64,000 nt of DNA. Source: Closterium sp. Naga37s-1. Lineage: Eukaryota; Streptophyta; Zygnematophyceae; Desmidiales; Closteriaceae. The notes beneath the pieces are model-generated. The model was not told the origin of the DNA. It did not search any database and saw only the letters and a list, made by a program, of their open reading frames with translations. Below are positions 52,978 through 63,933 of this stretch, piece by piece (position 1 is the stretch's first letter; the number at the start of each line of letters is the position of its first letter). The stretch covers positions 1 to 64,000 of the forward strand of contig CANJKZ010000931.1 of the NCBI GenBank assembly GCA_947471745.1. The letters run 5' to 3'. Position numbers and translations under genes: made by a program.

Positions 52978-54159
52978 CTACATCTGATCCGCATCAAGGA
53001 CGGCGAGAAAACCCATCAGAGAGCGATGAAGCTCGCGCACCACCACTGTGGTTGCGTCGATCAAGTCGACTGCAGTCCCTGCGCGCAAAAAACGACGCAG
53101 ACCACGGACTGCCATCCCAAGCTGTCCAACGCCCGCAACTCCACCCCGCGCGGGCGCAGCCAACACGGGCGCCAGGAGCTCGCCCAGCCGATCAGCGGCA
53201 TCTAGGCACTCGTCCCAAGGGCCAATGTCCAGAGGAACACCCTGGGCGAGAGCCGCGTGACCATACACCTGAATCAGGTGAACAACCCGCAGACCCTCAG
53301 AGAGGTGCCACAGCTGCCCCAGAGAAGCCTCCGGCACCACAGCGGAATGAGAGGGCCCCACCAGCGACTGATGAGGTGGCGCAGTAGACGGCGGAGCAGG
53401 AGCGACGGGCAACAGAGATGGATACTGACCCGTCACGGGTCCCCCTGCCACGGTCACAAACTCCATACCCGCCACTAGAGGAACCCACGGCAGGCGCATA
53501 CGGTTCCCCAGAGCAGCAGCAGATGCAGAGGGGGCATGAGGAGGAGGAACGGCCGATTGGGGAAGAGGAGGCGCCGGCGCATATGGCGCAGCTGGAGGAA
53601 GGGACGCATGCGTTGGAGCGACGTGAGGCAAATTGCTCTGGCTTGCCTGCCCGTTCCGCTCCTCGCGCACCGCAGCAGAAACAGCTCGCTGCAGATCGGC
53701 CATCGACACCGGCCGATCATACCCCCAGTCATCACCACGACCGCGCCCTCCCCACCAGCCACCGCGACCACCGCGTGAGGCAGCCCAGTTTGCCTGGGAA
53801 CCACGGCGCCGAGGAGAGTTATGTCGCCGCCGCGACCTCTCCTGCTCGTCACGAGGTGCAGGGGAGTGTGGCCGATGCTGCCGGCTACATGGAGAGGGCG
53901 GACGCTGAGCAGGCGGGGCAGCAGCAAGCGGCGCAGGATCAGGAACCGCCAGGACGTCTGGGGCCTGCACGTGCGGCGACGCAGGCGGAGGGGCGGGAGC
54001 AAAAGAGACCGCTACCTGGCCCGGGCCGTCAGTGGTGGCAGACACCACTGGTTGCGATGCCATGACGCCATCAGGGGCAGCTGCAACCATCGGGGCGTTA
54101 AGAACGGGGGCATCTGGTGGAGCAGGATCAGCAGCGGCAGTCAGTGCCGCAGAGTTCAC
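52978..54159 (-). CDS. Opposite-strand ORF of LINE L8 (unknown protein)
   Basis: About 393 codons on the minus strand, stop TAG at 52978-52980. The frame opens at 54159 (GTG), and the N-terminal part may continue in another frame further up (54214-54720), where PGTHSPVRL resembles PSGSHSLVRL of L2. It shares with L2 the RRRHNSPRRRGSQ block, GGWWGGRGR, MADLQRAVSAAVREERN, GMEFVTVAGGP, EASLGQLWHLSEGLR and the end FLAVLDADQM. The sense frames over the same DNA (52956-53387 and 53418-54065) are less conserved relative to L2. Confidence 0.48.
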   Translation of the reverse strand: MNSAALTAAADPAPPDAPVLNAPMVAAAPDGVMASQPVVSATTDGPGQVAVSFAPAPPPASPHVQAPDVLAVPDPAPLAAAPPAQRPPSPCSRQHRPHSPAPRDEQERSRRRHNSPRRRGSQANWAASRGGRGGWWGGRGRGDDWGYDRPVSMADLQRAVSAAVREERNGQASQSNLPHVAPTHASLPPAAPYAPAPPLPQSAVPPPHAPSASAAALGNRMRLPWVPLVAGMEFVTVAGGPVTGQYPSLLPVAPAPPSTAPPHQSLVGPSHSAVVPEASLGQLWHLSEGLRVVHLIQVYGHAALAQGVPLDIGPWDECLDAADRLGELLAPVLAAPARGGVAGVGQLGMAVRGLRRFLRAGTAVDLIDATTVVVRELHRSLMGFLAVLDADQM

Positions 54160-54623
54160 GGGGATAGGCGGCGCAACAGCAGGAGCAGAGAGTGCAGGAG
54201 GGTCAAGAGCAGCCTACGCCTCACACAACACGAGGCCCGAAACCAGAGGCGCAAGGCATCCAGCGGCCAAGGGGGCTGGCTTTGGGGCAGGTGGGACTGG
54301 CGGCTTCATTACAGCACTCCCCGAGGCAGACACCGGCGGCGACTTTCCGCTCGCCGTTGACGCAGCGGCAGCGGGCTTTGGCGATGGCCACAACTCGCTA
54401 GCAAACACCATCGCGAGGAGGGAGGAGACAAGGAGCAGGACGTCGGGAAGGGCGGAGAGTTGAAGGCGGACCGGAGAATGCGTTCCAGGCGGCGGCAAGA
54501 AGGGCTTTAACACGGCTAGACGAGAATGATGATCCGGAGGAGCGAAACGACCCCTCTTATAGGGAGGAGGCACAAGCCCCGAGCAGCAGCAGTGAGGGGG
54601 AAAACAAGGAGGAGAGAGAGCAC

Positions 54624-57600
54624 TTGACGAGAGGAAGGGGAGGAAGCCAGAGAGGAATGACAGTACAATCAGGAAACACACGGGGCCCACATGATGCCGA
54701 TAGAACGGCCACGATTCCAACCTCGCCTATTACTCGTGCTACAGGTCGCGGACGTGGGAATCGGGCCGCGAGGGGTCAGGCGAGGGCGACTTGCCAGCCT
54801 AAAAACCCCCGATATTTTTTGCTAGAGGAACTGGCGAGGCAGGCTGACAAATTTGCCGAAGTGGCAGAATGGGACATTACACCTCTCTGCGATAGTCGCC
54901 AACCCACGCTGTTACGACGGCTACCGCCAAAACTGTGCGAGATATTCTTGCTCGTGGTCCAGACACCACTTCTGCACCTCTCGAGAACCCCTGACTCCAT
55001 CGCAGGATGGAAGTTACTCCTATTTCTCCCTCGCCTCACACTGCGACAAGCTTTGCCAAGGCGCCCTGATTGGCCGAAAATCAAAGCACGTCTCCGAGCA
55101 TTTCAACGCGGCGAGTGGCAACAGCTGTACATGGACACGGTGGAAGCAGTCAACACACCACCTCCGCCACGTCACCAGCCTGACGACGTAGGAACCATCA
55201 ACAGAGCGGAGGGCCTGGCGAAAAAAGGGAGCCTGCGCCGAGCCGTGATGGTGCTCGAGTCAACGCCGGTCTGTACGCCCAGTCCAGAAATCCTGGACAA
55301 ACTCCGACGCAAGCACCCACCGGCTGACCCTGACCTCTTGGTCTGGCCAGTCAACGCCGACCAACCAGACCTCGAGATCGCATACGCGGAATTTTTGAAA
55401 TTGCTCAGCTGATGCGAGTTCGGAGTGCGGGCTGGCCTGAGTGGAATGACTTTTGAACACCTACGCGACGCGTCAGTAACAAATGCATCCGTCTCCACCC
55501 ATCTACATGCCTTGGTGAATACCATTCTAAAAGGAAAAATGCCGCAACCAGTGGCGGATTTACTCACATCCTCCTTCCTGATTGCCCTGGCCAAACCTGA
55601 AGGAGGGGTTCGCCCAATCGCAATCGGCGAATGTCTGACCCGCCTGGCGGCAAAGGCCGCACTGTCAACTCTCGGCGAGGCGGCGCGCGGCTATTTCTTC
55701 CGCTGTAGTACGGTGTCGTTGTGCCAGGGGGAGTGGAGGCAATCATTCACAGCGCACATGCATACACTGACAATCACCCCAAGTGCCTCATTCTGCAAAC
55801 TGACATCTCCAACGCCTTCAGCAGCATTTCACGACAAGCCATAGTGATAGCATTACAGGACCCGGCCCTATCACCTCTACTCCCGTTAGTGAAACTGACT
55901 TACGACGACCCATCCTTACTGTATCTGGACGCGAACTTCAACAGCTCGCCTATACTCAGCGAGTGTGGGGTCCGGCAGGGCGATCCCTTAGGACCGCTTC
56001 TTTTTGCGGCTGGGATCCACCCTGCATTAAGAGCAACAGCAACACTACACATCGGCGTGCTGTGCCTGGCATACGCCGACGACGGGACCTTTTTGGGCGA
56101 ACCACAGGATGCTGTCGCAGCGTTCTCCCATTTTACTAGTCAGCTGGCCCAAGTGGGTTTGCGACACAACCCTGAGAAATGTGCCGCATGGAGCAGACAG
56201 CCGCTTGATAGCACAGTACGGCTGCCACCGGGAGTCCCTACAAGTGAAGCCGACGTTAAACTTCTAGGCACTTTCCTAGGCACACCTGAAGGCGCTGCCG
56301 CCTTCCTAGTAGCCCAGCTACAAGACATGACGAGGCCGCTGCCTTTGATCGAGCGCCTAGACCCGCAGATAGCTTCCCTCCTCCTCACACGCTGCATCTC
56401 CCGCCGTGTAGGATACCTCATACGAACGACCCCGCTACATCTCCTGAACCACGTCACCTGGTCCCAGTGGGGTAGGGACCTCTTAGCCACGCTCTTCACA
56501 GCATGTGGCATTCGTTTCCCAACGGACAGCACAGAACAGAGTCGGGTTTGGGAACAGTCTTCACTCCCAGCGTCACTAGGCGGTATTGGATTAACGGACC
56601 CCACGGTGGAAGGCGGTTTTGGCTACCTGGCTAGTTTTACACAGTCTAGCCTCTTCCTAAGCTCATTACCGCTAGAAACAGAGGAGGCTCTGATGGCGGC
56701 CCGAGACCACATGCTCCTATCTCGAGATACCACAAGTGCCTTACACCAGTGGTTGGGGGAGTGCGAGACGTCGCTGCCACAAGAAGCTAGAGACATACTC
56801 GACATGGAGAGGCTAGAGCCAAAGGGGCTGAAACTACAGCACGAGCTTGGAGTGAGGGTGCAGGGGAGTAGATATGCCACGCAAGTGCAGGCTACACGAC
56901 ACATGAGTCTCAACCCACTGTCAGGCCACACCCAACGGTTTTTCTCCTTGACAGGCTACGGCACGGGGGATTGGCTAACCGCTATCCCAATAGAACCAAC
57001 CCGTCGTGTAGGCCCTCCTCACTTCGCAAACGCAGTTCGCTTCAGGCTAGGCCTCCCCTTCTCTACACCCGCGAAGTGTGACTGCTCTAAGAACATAGCA
57101 ATCACTGACCCACGGCTGCCGAATCACCTTTTCCGCTGTGGGACAGGCAAGCACAGGATTAATACTCACAATGAACTCCGTGACGCTTGCATCTTGATGG
57201 CAGAGGACGCCGGCTTCATAGTCCACGGAGAATCCGCAGCCTACTGCCCAGTTGAAGAGCAAACTGCAGGCCTGACACTGCGTGATAGGAGCTCGGGCGC
57301 GGTGTACATCTGTGATGTCACCATCACAGACCCGATCAGCACCAGGGACCCACTTGCCATAAAGGGGAGGGGATGGGCGGTGAGGGAGCAGGCCAACAAG
57401 AAAATCAGCCATTATGCCAGCCGCCCTGACACGGTTACCTTCTTCCCCTTGGCAGTTGAGACATACGGGTGCCCGTGTGCCGAGGTCCCACAATTCTTGA
57501 AGCTCTTGGCGGAAACAGCTGCTAGGCGACACTTCAACGCCCAACCATACTCATTCCATGCAGCCCGGTTCCTTCATCTCTTCAGGCAGCGGTGGTCTTG

Positions 57601-57661
57601 TGCTCTGCAAAGAGCACAGTCAGTGGGTTACCTTATTAAGTCCAGTCAGGCGGCTGTCTAG
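54624..57661 (+). pseudogene. L8 reverse transcriptase and RLE endonuclease
   Basis: EWDITPLCDSRQPTLLRRLP near the start of RT. TGA at 55410-55412 (LLS*CEFG; Arg in L2). A frameshift near 55710 separates EGGVRPIAIGECLTRLAAK from PGGVEAIIHSAHAY. Then LQTDISNAFSSI, GVRQGDPLGPLLFAAG, LAYADDGTFLG (YADD, with Gly instead of Ile after it), GYGTGDWLTAI, finger CDCSKNIAITDPRLPNHLFRC, HRINTHNELRDA, RLE LTLRDRSSGAVYICDVTITDP and LAVETYGCPCAEVPQFLKLLA. From 55721 to the TAG at 57659-57661 the frame is open for 646 codons. Confidence 0.88.
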
Positions 57662-57928
57662 CAAGAACAACACCTTCGGGCATGGACACTCCGCCATGGG
57701 GAAGGCCAAACCCAAGCCAAAAATGAAGCACGCGGGCAAAGGGAAAGCGACATCTACTCAGCCGAAATCCACACCAGCCGCCCGTCTATCCAACGTAGCA
57801 CTGATGCGGCAGCTGGTATCAGGTCCAGCGGCGACTGGCGAGCAGCGGAAATTAACCGTCGCAATGCAGTCGGGCCAGGGCTTCGGGCAATCCCAGGCTC
57901 CCATCTCAAGCCCAACGTGCGGGAGAGA

Positions 57929-58549
57929 CTATATCATCTCGTTCGCGGTGGCAACAGCAAGCTCTTGCTCGGACTTTGGCAGCACCGGGCACTCCACACC
58001 ATGGCACCTCAGGTAGGCGTGCATGTGATCCAGGACCGTGGCCAGATGATCCAGGCACAACCCCACGGTCGTTACGCGCCGCTCGACGCAGAGTAGCCTA
58101 TCCACCGGTGGGTTCTCAACCCATAGACTCCACCGTCCATCAGGGGATAGTGCAGGCACAGAAACAATAGTTGGAGCCCACTGCCCCAGTGCCTCCCACG
58201 GGATTGGGATCTGCCTACCTCCCAGGAAAAGCTGTGGATATTCCGTCATAGGAAGCGACGACATGGCAGGAGGAGCAGGTGGAGGAGGATGCTGCGGAGA
58301 ATGTGGCGGGGCCGACACTGTTGAGGAGGTGGCTGCGTTGTTGCAAGAGGAGGTGGTGGTGGCCCAGACCCAACATGAGACGGCAGAGACAATGGCGCCG
58401 GCTGCAATGACGGCGACCGGGGATTTGGAGGAGGCGGAGGAGGCTAAGACGATTGTGGCACCTGCTGCCTCTGCGGTACAACATGGGGACCAGGATGTGG
58501 CGGAAGACTCGACTGGTGGTGCGTGCGCCGAAACGCTTGCTGCTACCAA
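57929..58549 (-). pseudogene. Opposite-strand ORF remnant of L9
   Basis: 206 codons on the minus strand ending NEMI, TAG at 57929-57931. Contains LSPDGRWSLWVENPPVDRLL and VGLCLDHLATVLDHMHAYL. Same position and orientation as in L2, L7 and L8, and a similar acidic-Met C-terminal end, but little residue identity that I can see. Confidence 0.35.
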
Positions 58550-59379
58550 GGCCGTAAAATTGCAGGAGCACGCCTAGGCGGAGGGTGGTACACCAGTTCC
58601 TGGGAACCGCGACGACGCTCACGCCGCCCGCGAGAAAGCTGTAAGGCTCCGCGCCCGACCAGCACCGCGGCGGCTCGGAGCAACGCTGGCGCCTGGTCGT
58701 TTGGGACCCCTCCTGGGCTGGCTTCTGCAAGCGCCGTCGCCATGAGGGTGAGAGCATCTGCCAACATCTGCAGTGAACGATGGGCCCCCCGGGGAAGAGG
58801 ACTGTCAGGAACAGCCAACATCAGCCCAAGCACAACTGACTGTGCCACCGATGGGACCAAACACCACCGAGCAACACACCACTCACCGGGAAGCACGGAG
58901 CACGGCTCGGGGACAAGGTATTATCTGGGGCAGACCGACAAGCGCAAAATCAGCGGCACCACAAATCCTCTGGGTCCCGGAGGGCCGTGGATCGTGGACA
59001 GCACCAGGTGGATCTAGAGGTGGAGGTGGCGGGAACCGCGGACGAACGGGCGGGAGGAGAAGCGCCGGCCCGGGGCAAGCTGCGATGCTCGGGGGAGAGG
59101 CGGCGGTGGTGAGATCTGGCACGTGGCAGGAACGCCACAATCGCCCAGAGAAAACGACTACACCAGCGAATGGGATCGCATAAGGGTCTGACAACTCCAG
59201 CGAGGGGAGTGACTTTATCCCTTCTCGTTCACAAACTCCAGAGGATGACGAGCAAGAGGGCGAATGGATGATCAGAAAGGAAATGAGCGCCAAGAGAGGG
59301 GGAGGAATCATGGACCAGGGAGTCCCAACAACCCTGGAACAGATGTGGCGGGAGCTCCAATAGCTACACCCAGCGAAAA

Positions 59380-60286
59380 AGTCGCCAGCTGATTTGGCGA
59401 ACAATGACACCATATGGGACATGGCCAGCGGTTGGGATTTATTGCCACTTCAGAAGATGGACCAGCTGTTCCTTGTTCGCCGAATGCCCCCCAAGATCCT
59501 AAAGAGCTACATTATGTGTCTACTCGCCCCACTCCCGCGCCTCGGGAACTATCCAGATTGCTTAGGTGCCTGGACAATCCTACAGTACCTACCCAGGTTG
59601 ACTCTGCAACCCCCACCTGAACCCGTTGAAGGGAACAGATGGCTCACAATCGAGACACGACTGCACTACTTCAGGCTCCGCGACTGGTCTAGCCTGTACA
59701 TGCGCACATGTGCAATCTCCGATACGAGAGAACCGACTCAACACCAGCCGGATGATGCAGTACTCTGTGCAAGAGCCGAGGGGTCGATAAAAAAGGGAAA
59801 TATTTCAAAGGCGGTTGCGGCGTTACAAATTACCCCCCTCGCCGAGGCTACACCAGCACTCTTGCAGCTCTGCAGGCGAAACACCCCGTCGCAGAGATAC
59901 AAATCCCGGACTGGGTAACTGCACAGATCACTTCGTCAATCAGTGTGACCCATGAGGAAGTGCGCAACATCCTGGCGAAGTGCCCGAACGGTGTTGGAGC
60001 GGGACCGTCTGGAACTTGTTTCGAACAACTCAAAGGTCCAGCTCACTGCAGTGGAGAAGTGCTTATTTTACTTACCCAAGTCATCCGCAACCTACTCAAC
60101 GGCAAACAGGCGCATACGGTTCGTGATCTTCTACTCACGTTCCGTTCAATAACTCTGGACAATCCGGGAGGGGGTGTTCGACCAATAGCCATAGGAGAAG
60201 CCTTACTCAGGGTGGCAGCAAAAGCGGCGTTAAAGGAACTGGCGCCAAAAGCCCAAGAGTTCTTTCTACCAGTGCAATATGGTGTT
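59380..60286 (+). pseudogene. L9 reverse transcriptase, N-terminal part
   Basis: IWDMASGWDLLPLQKMDQLFLVR, PDCLGAWTILQYLPRLTL, then a frameshift near 59890, CPNGVGAGPSGTCFEQLKGP, NPGGGVRPIAIGEALLRVAAKAAL and FFLPVQYGV, where the LINE sequence breaks off. First lineage. Catalytic motifs A and YADD lie beyond the break and are not present. Confidence 0.82.
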
Positions 60287-61085
60287 GGTGCAACCTACGG
60301 TTTGCACTCGGCTTATTGTCTGTGTGCGTGCATGCGTGCGTGCATGGAATGGTATGAGGGCATGAGATAGTATATATTTCATGCTTATAATAGTGTGTAA
60401 ATGATGAGTCGTGATGTCGAATGTGTGTGTGTCGAGTCAAACGTGAGTCATCGCTAGTCGCGTGTCTACGTCGTCGTTTGTGTGTCTCGCGCGGTTTCAA
60501 CTTTGTCGTTTGTGTGTGTCGCGCGGTTTCCATTTTCTTGTGTGTGGAACGTTTGGCGTGTCGCAGGTGTGCTGCAGACCCATCAAGAACTCAAGGATGA
60601 GTTTATGATGAAGAACCAGAGCCTTGGTTTCAAGATTCAAGTGATCGCGAAAAAAGGGTACACCTCAAGATATTGAGAATAGTTACGTTACTTTGTGTAA
60701 TGTAACATTTCACCTGGTGTAGGCCCTTGTGAAGGGTAGTTTCGAGACCCTTCGTGGTTGGGGACAGTGTGGCACTGTTCCACATCACTATACCGCGACT
60801 TTTTTGGTTTGTAGGAGCTGGGAGTCATTCCCAACTCGTAAATCTTCCTAATTTGTGTTCCAAGACTATAGTGGCTCCCATAGTGCGGTTCGTTCAAGCC
60901 GACGTTGTGTCGTCAATACTTGGTGAAATCGTGCGATCTAAATTGCGTATTGTAGGCGACGCTAAGACGCTCGAGATCAAGTTTAGGTCATTTGAAGCCG
61001 TGACCAGAACGCTTTGAACGTTTAAAGCCGATGTGCAGAAATCCGACTGTGCACTCTATCTTTCGTTTTAGGCACATTCAAGCCT
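60287..61085. other. Unidentified insertion or fragment inside L9
   Basis: AT/TG-rich DNA of about 800 bp, unlike the flanking LINE. Short open stretches (60560-60676 with LKDEFMMKNQSLGFKIQVIAKK; 60754-61017 with APIVRFVQADVVSSILGEIV) match nothing I know. It starts within QYGV of the RT and ends before a similar FGVSV, so it may be an insertion with a diverged duplication of about 14 bp, or two LINE fragments lying side by side. Confidence 0.4.
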
Positions 61086-61087
61086 AT

Positions 61088-61162
61088 TGTGACTGTAACA
61101 TTTGGCGTGTCCGTGCTGGGAGGTGCTGAATGCATCATCCACATAGTGCGAGCTCGGAACCC
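61088..61162 (+). pseudogene. LINE RT fragment
   Basis: Codes FGVSVLGGAECIIHIVRAR, the counterpart of FGVAVPGGAECIIHTVRAL in L3. Probably the continuation of L9; it ends at gypsy sequence. Confidence 0.65.
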
Positions 61163-61164
61163 AT

Positions 61165-61508
61165 ATTTTTCCGTAACCCTTCTGGACTGCTAAGTCTTTC
61201 TCCCAGTGCAGTAGTTTCTGCTTCTGTGTTGTAGCAATTTCTGCGTCCACAGAGTACCCATGTTGGAATAAGCCTTTGAGCAGGTGATTCATCCCATCGA
61301 GCTGGATCCTTGCTACATGCCCGGGTCTGCTCAGTGCGTCTTCCTTGTTGTGTAACCCTGGCTTGTAGACGATTTCATAGTGAAAGTGTGTCTCGAGGAA
61401 ATCCATCAACCGCACTTGTCGTCGTGAGAGCGTAGGCTGCGACCTGAGGTATTTGAGACTGCAGTGGTCGGTGTAGACCATAGTCTTAGCTCCGACTAAG
61501 TAACACAT
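61165..61508 (-). pseudogene. Gypsy RNase H
   Basis: MVYTDHCSLKYLRSQPTLS, RQVRLMDFLETHFHYEIVYKPG and NKEDALSRPG are diagnostic of the Ty3/gypsy RNase H end. The frame continues into the flanking LINE fragment and stops at 61068. Confidence 0.85.
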
Positions 61509-62172
61509 GTATGCTTTGAAGGTTGTAGCGATTGCTAATTCTTCCTTATCATGTATTGAGTGTTTAGTTCAGCTCCGTGTAGCTTCTTACTAGTGTAGGC
61601 GATGTCCGTGATCCTGCATCAGTACTGCTCCGACTACCTGGTCACTAGCGTCTGCTTCCAACACGTAGTCTCTGTCTAGATCTAGTAGGATCAGTACTGG
61701 AGCAGTTGTCAGAGCTGTCTGCAGCTGCTCCATAGCTTGCTGGTGTCTTGCACAGTCCGAACGACATCACGAGGTTCGAACGAGCCGTATCTGGTGCGAA
61801 ACGCCGTCTTGTAGATCGAGTTGTCCGCCATCATAATTTGCCAATAACCTGACCATAATTCCTGTTTGGATAACACCGTTGCACCATGTAGTTGATATAT
61901 GAGATCGTCGATGCGCGGAATGGTGTACTGTTTTTAACCGTCTATTTTTTTAGTGCTCGGTAATCGATGCACATCCGTAAACTACCAACCGGTGCGCCGT
62001 AGGGTGATGTGGAGGGTCGGATCAGTCCACGATCCAACAGGTACTCGATCTGCTTCTTCAAGTCTGCAAGTTATGCTGGGCTAAGGCGATACAATGCTCG
62101 AAAAGTTGGCTTTGAATCCGGTTCTTCGACGATCTCCTGCTGGTGAGTTCGCTTTGGCGGCACTCCTGCAGG

Positions 62173-62690
62173 TTAGTCATCCGCCATGATGTCCATGTAC
62201 TCCTTTAGATCCTTTTGTACTGCTGCAAGTAGCTCGGGGTTCCGTTTCTCTTCCTCTACTGCCATCACCAGTGCCAGGTAACCCATGTTACTCTCGTTCA
62301 CCGTTTTCTCGAATCGTGCGAGTGTCACCTCTGGAATATCACATGTACCCGTCAAGCTTCGCAGCTCCACACATTTCCCATTGTTGTAGATGCATGCCAT
62401 CCGATTGACCCAATCGATCTTGGGGTTGAACCGCTTATGAAAATCCATGCCCTTGATGTTTGTGACTCATAGCAAAGGCCTCCACATCAGCGCCCCTATC
62501 TGTAACTGTAGTGTACACTCGTCGTGGATTGGTAGCTTGCTGCCGTCCACAATCGTTGTCGTGAACAGGGTCTCCTCCGAGGACTCCCCAATTTTCTCCA
62601 ACGTCCTACAATCGCACAACGAAGAGGCGCACCATTGTCCACCATCGCCTGGAGGCAACGCCCTTTGCAGAGTACTTGAGTAGTAGTGGT
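62173..62690 (-). pseudogene. Gypsy protease to RT linker
   Basis: The protease active site reads VDNGA (near 62665) in one frame. The next frame holds LFTTTIVDGSKLPIHDECTLQLQIG and, past a stop at 62467, MDFHKRFNPKIDWVNRMACIYNNGK to DIMADD. One frameshift and one stop within 500 bp. Confidence 0.65.
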
Positions 62691-62699
62691 TGTTGCCAC

Positions 62700-63933
62700 T
62701 CTAAATAACCGTAGACGGTATTGCTTATAGGATTATAGGGTACATCAAGCATAGCATCCCTAGGTCCTACGCTCGAAGATGTAGACTCAATTTAAGTTTT
62801 CACTTGAGTAGGGTTAGAATGATATATCAGGGGCTGTTTCAACTGCTGTTGGGCTTGGAACCTTCCCCTAAGCCTTTGCACCTGTCTAGGCTTCATCTGT
62901 GGGGAACGGGGAGCCCTAACAACATACTGCATGGGGATAATTTAACTCCTCGGAATGCTCGACCCTTCTCAATGCTCCGGAGTTGAGTCCCCAACTTACC
63001 AATACATTTTCTAAAGGCTTTCTCTTAGCCACTAGCTCTACCTTATTTTTTCAAAGGCTTTAAAACCACGAGAAGTAATGTTATTAGTCAAAGTATCTTC
63101 ATAGGATATCTTTAACGAATTCTTGCTTGTCGGGGTGTGCGGTTGGAGTTTCCCAGTTGGTGCAAGGTCTTGTTTCTCTTTTTGCCTCAGCGATTTCCCC
63201 TGGTGCCGGCCTGTCGTTATTTTTTCGATTCACGCCCTTGTTTTATCCCTTTTTCGCCTTCTCCGAAGTCGCCATGTTTTCCGTTTTTCTCCTTTTCCAG
63301 ATCTTTTCCAATTAGGGCTACTCGAAACTGTGCACACGTCCCTTCGCCTAGGACTACGTCGTTTCCGTAAATCCACTACCATGCCAGGCCTTGTAACCAT
63401 GTAGAAGCGAGCCAAATTCACATCACGTCGTGGGTCAGGGTCGTGCATCTACAATTCGACAGACGTTGCTCCCTTACACGCTAGTATCGAACGCGTGCGG
63501 TAGCCTCGACTTCGCTGCTGAGGTTGACTGCAGCTGTTGCCCTTGTTGCAGGTACAAATGTCAATGTCGCCGCTGCTGTTGCAGCTACTTCTGCGGCTGC
63601 CAATTGGTTCGCAAGTAGTTTTTCTCGTCGTAGGAGCGTTGCATGTGTCTGCTCCTATTTTGCACGTAACTCATCGCTTTATTGTACAGAATTATCGCCA
63701 ATTTCCTCCATTAAATGTTTCGTACAAAGATTTTCCACCAAAATAAATCGTTTTTTTGTGCTGGCCGACTGTTGCGAAGCTAAACAAAGTAGAAATTCTC
63801 TAGTGCGGATGCTGTTCTTGGCACAATTCTCCCTTTGTTGTCAATTTTGCGCGTCCGATCTCGGCCGTTGAGAAGAAAATCGATCTGAGGCTCCAAATTC
63901 CAACAATTTTGAGCGAAATTCCTTGGGCCACTG
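62700..63933. other. Probable gypsy Gag and leader remnant
   Basis: No clean reading frame. Ala-rich short frames near 63520-63650 and a basic minus-strand frame at 63230-63400. On the minus strand TGGCCCAAGGAATT at 63929-63916 could be a primer site if the sequence from 63934 were the gypsy LTR. Confidence 0.35.

Larger units (their letters stand above)
52749..57661 (+). mobile_element. LINE copy L8: full-length 5' end, 3' UTR missing
   Basis: Promoter, opposite-strand ORF 52978-54159, RT/RLE gene to 57661. Second lineage, close to L2 and L4. The copy is joined directly to L9 without 3' UTR or GA tail. Confidence 0.83.
57662..60286 (+). mobile_element. LINE copy L9: damaged, no promoter seen
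   Basis: The opposite-strand ORF remnant is 57929-58549 (minus), ending NEMI and TAG. It contains LCLDHLATVLDHMHAYLRCHG; adjoining minus frames up to 59422 probably continue it after frameshifts. The RT gene starts about 59380 on the plus strand. The copy is cut at about 60286 by unrelated DNA; 61090-61162 looks like the continuation. Confidence 0.7.
61164..63400 (-). mobile_element. Decayed Ty3/gypsy retrotransposon
   Basis: Minus strand, read from right to left: a possible Gag start MVTRPGMVVDLRKR at 63400, a protease remnant AMVDNGA (about 62665), MDFHKRFNPKIDWVNRM (62448), RT remnants [18 protein letters not shown] (about 62040) and [11 protein letters not shown] (about 61980), and RNase H. 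Many stops and frame changes. No integrase seen; the left end breaks at LINE sequence. Confidence 0.75.
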
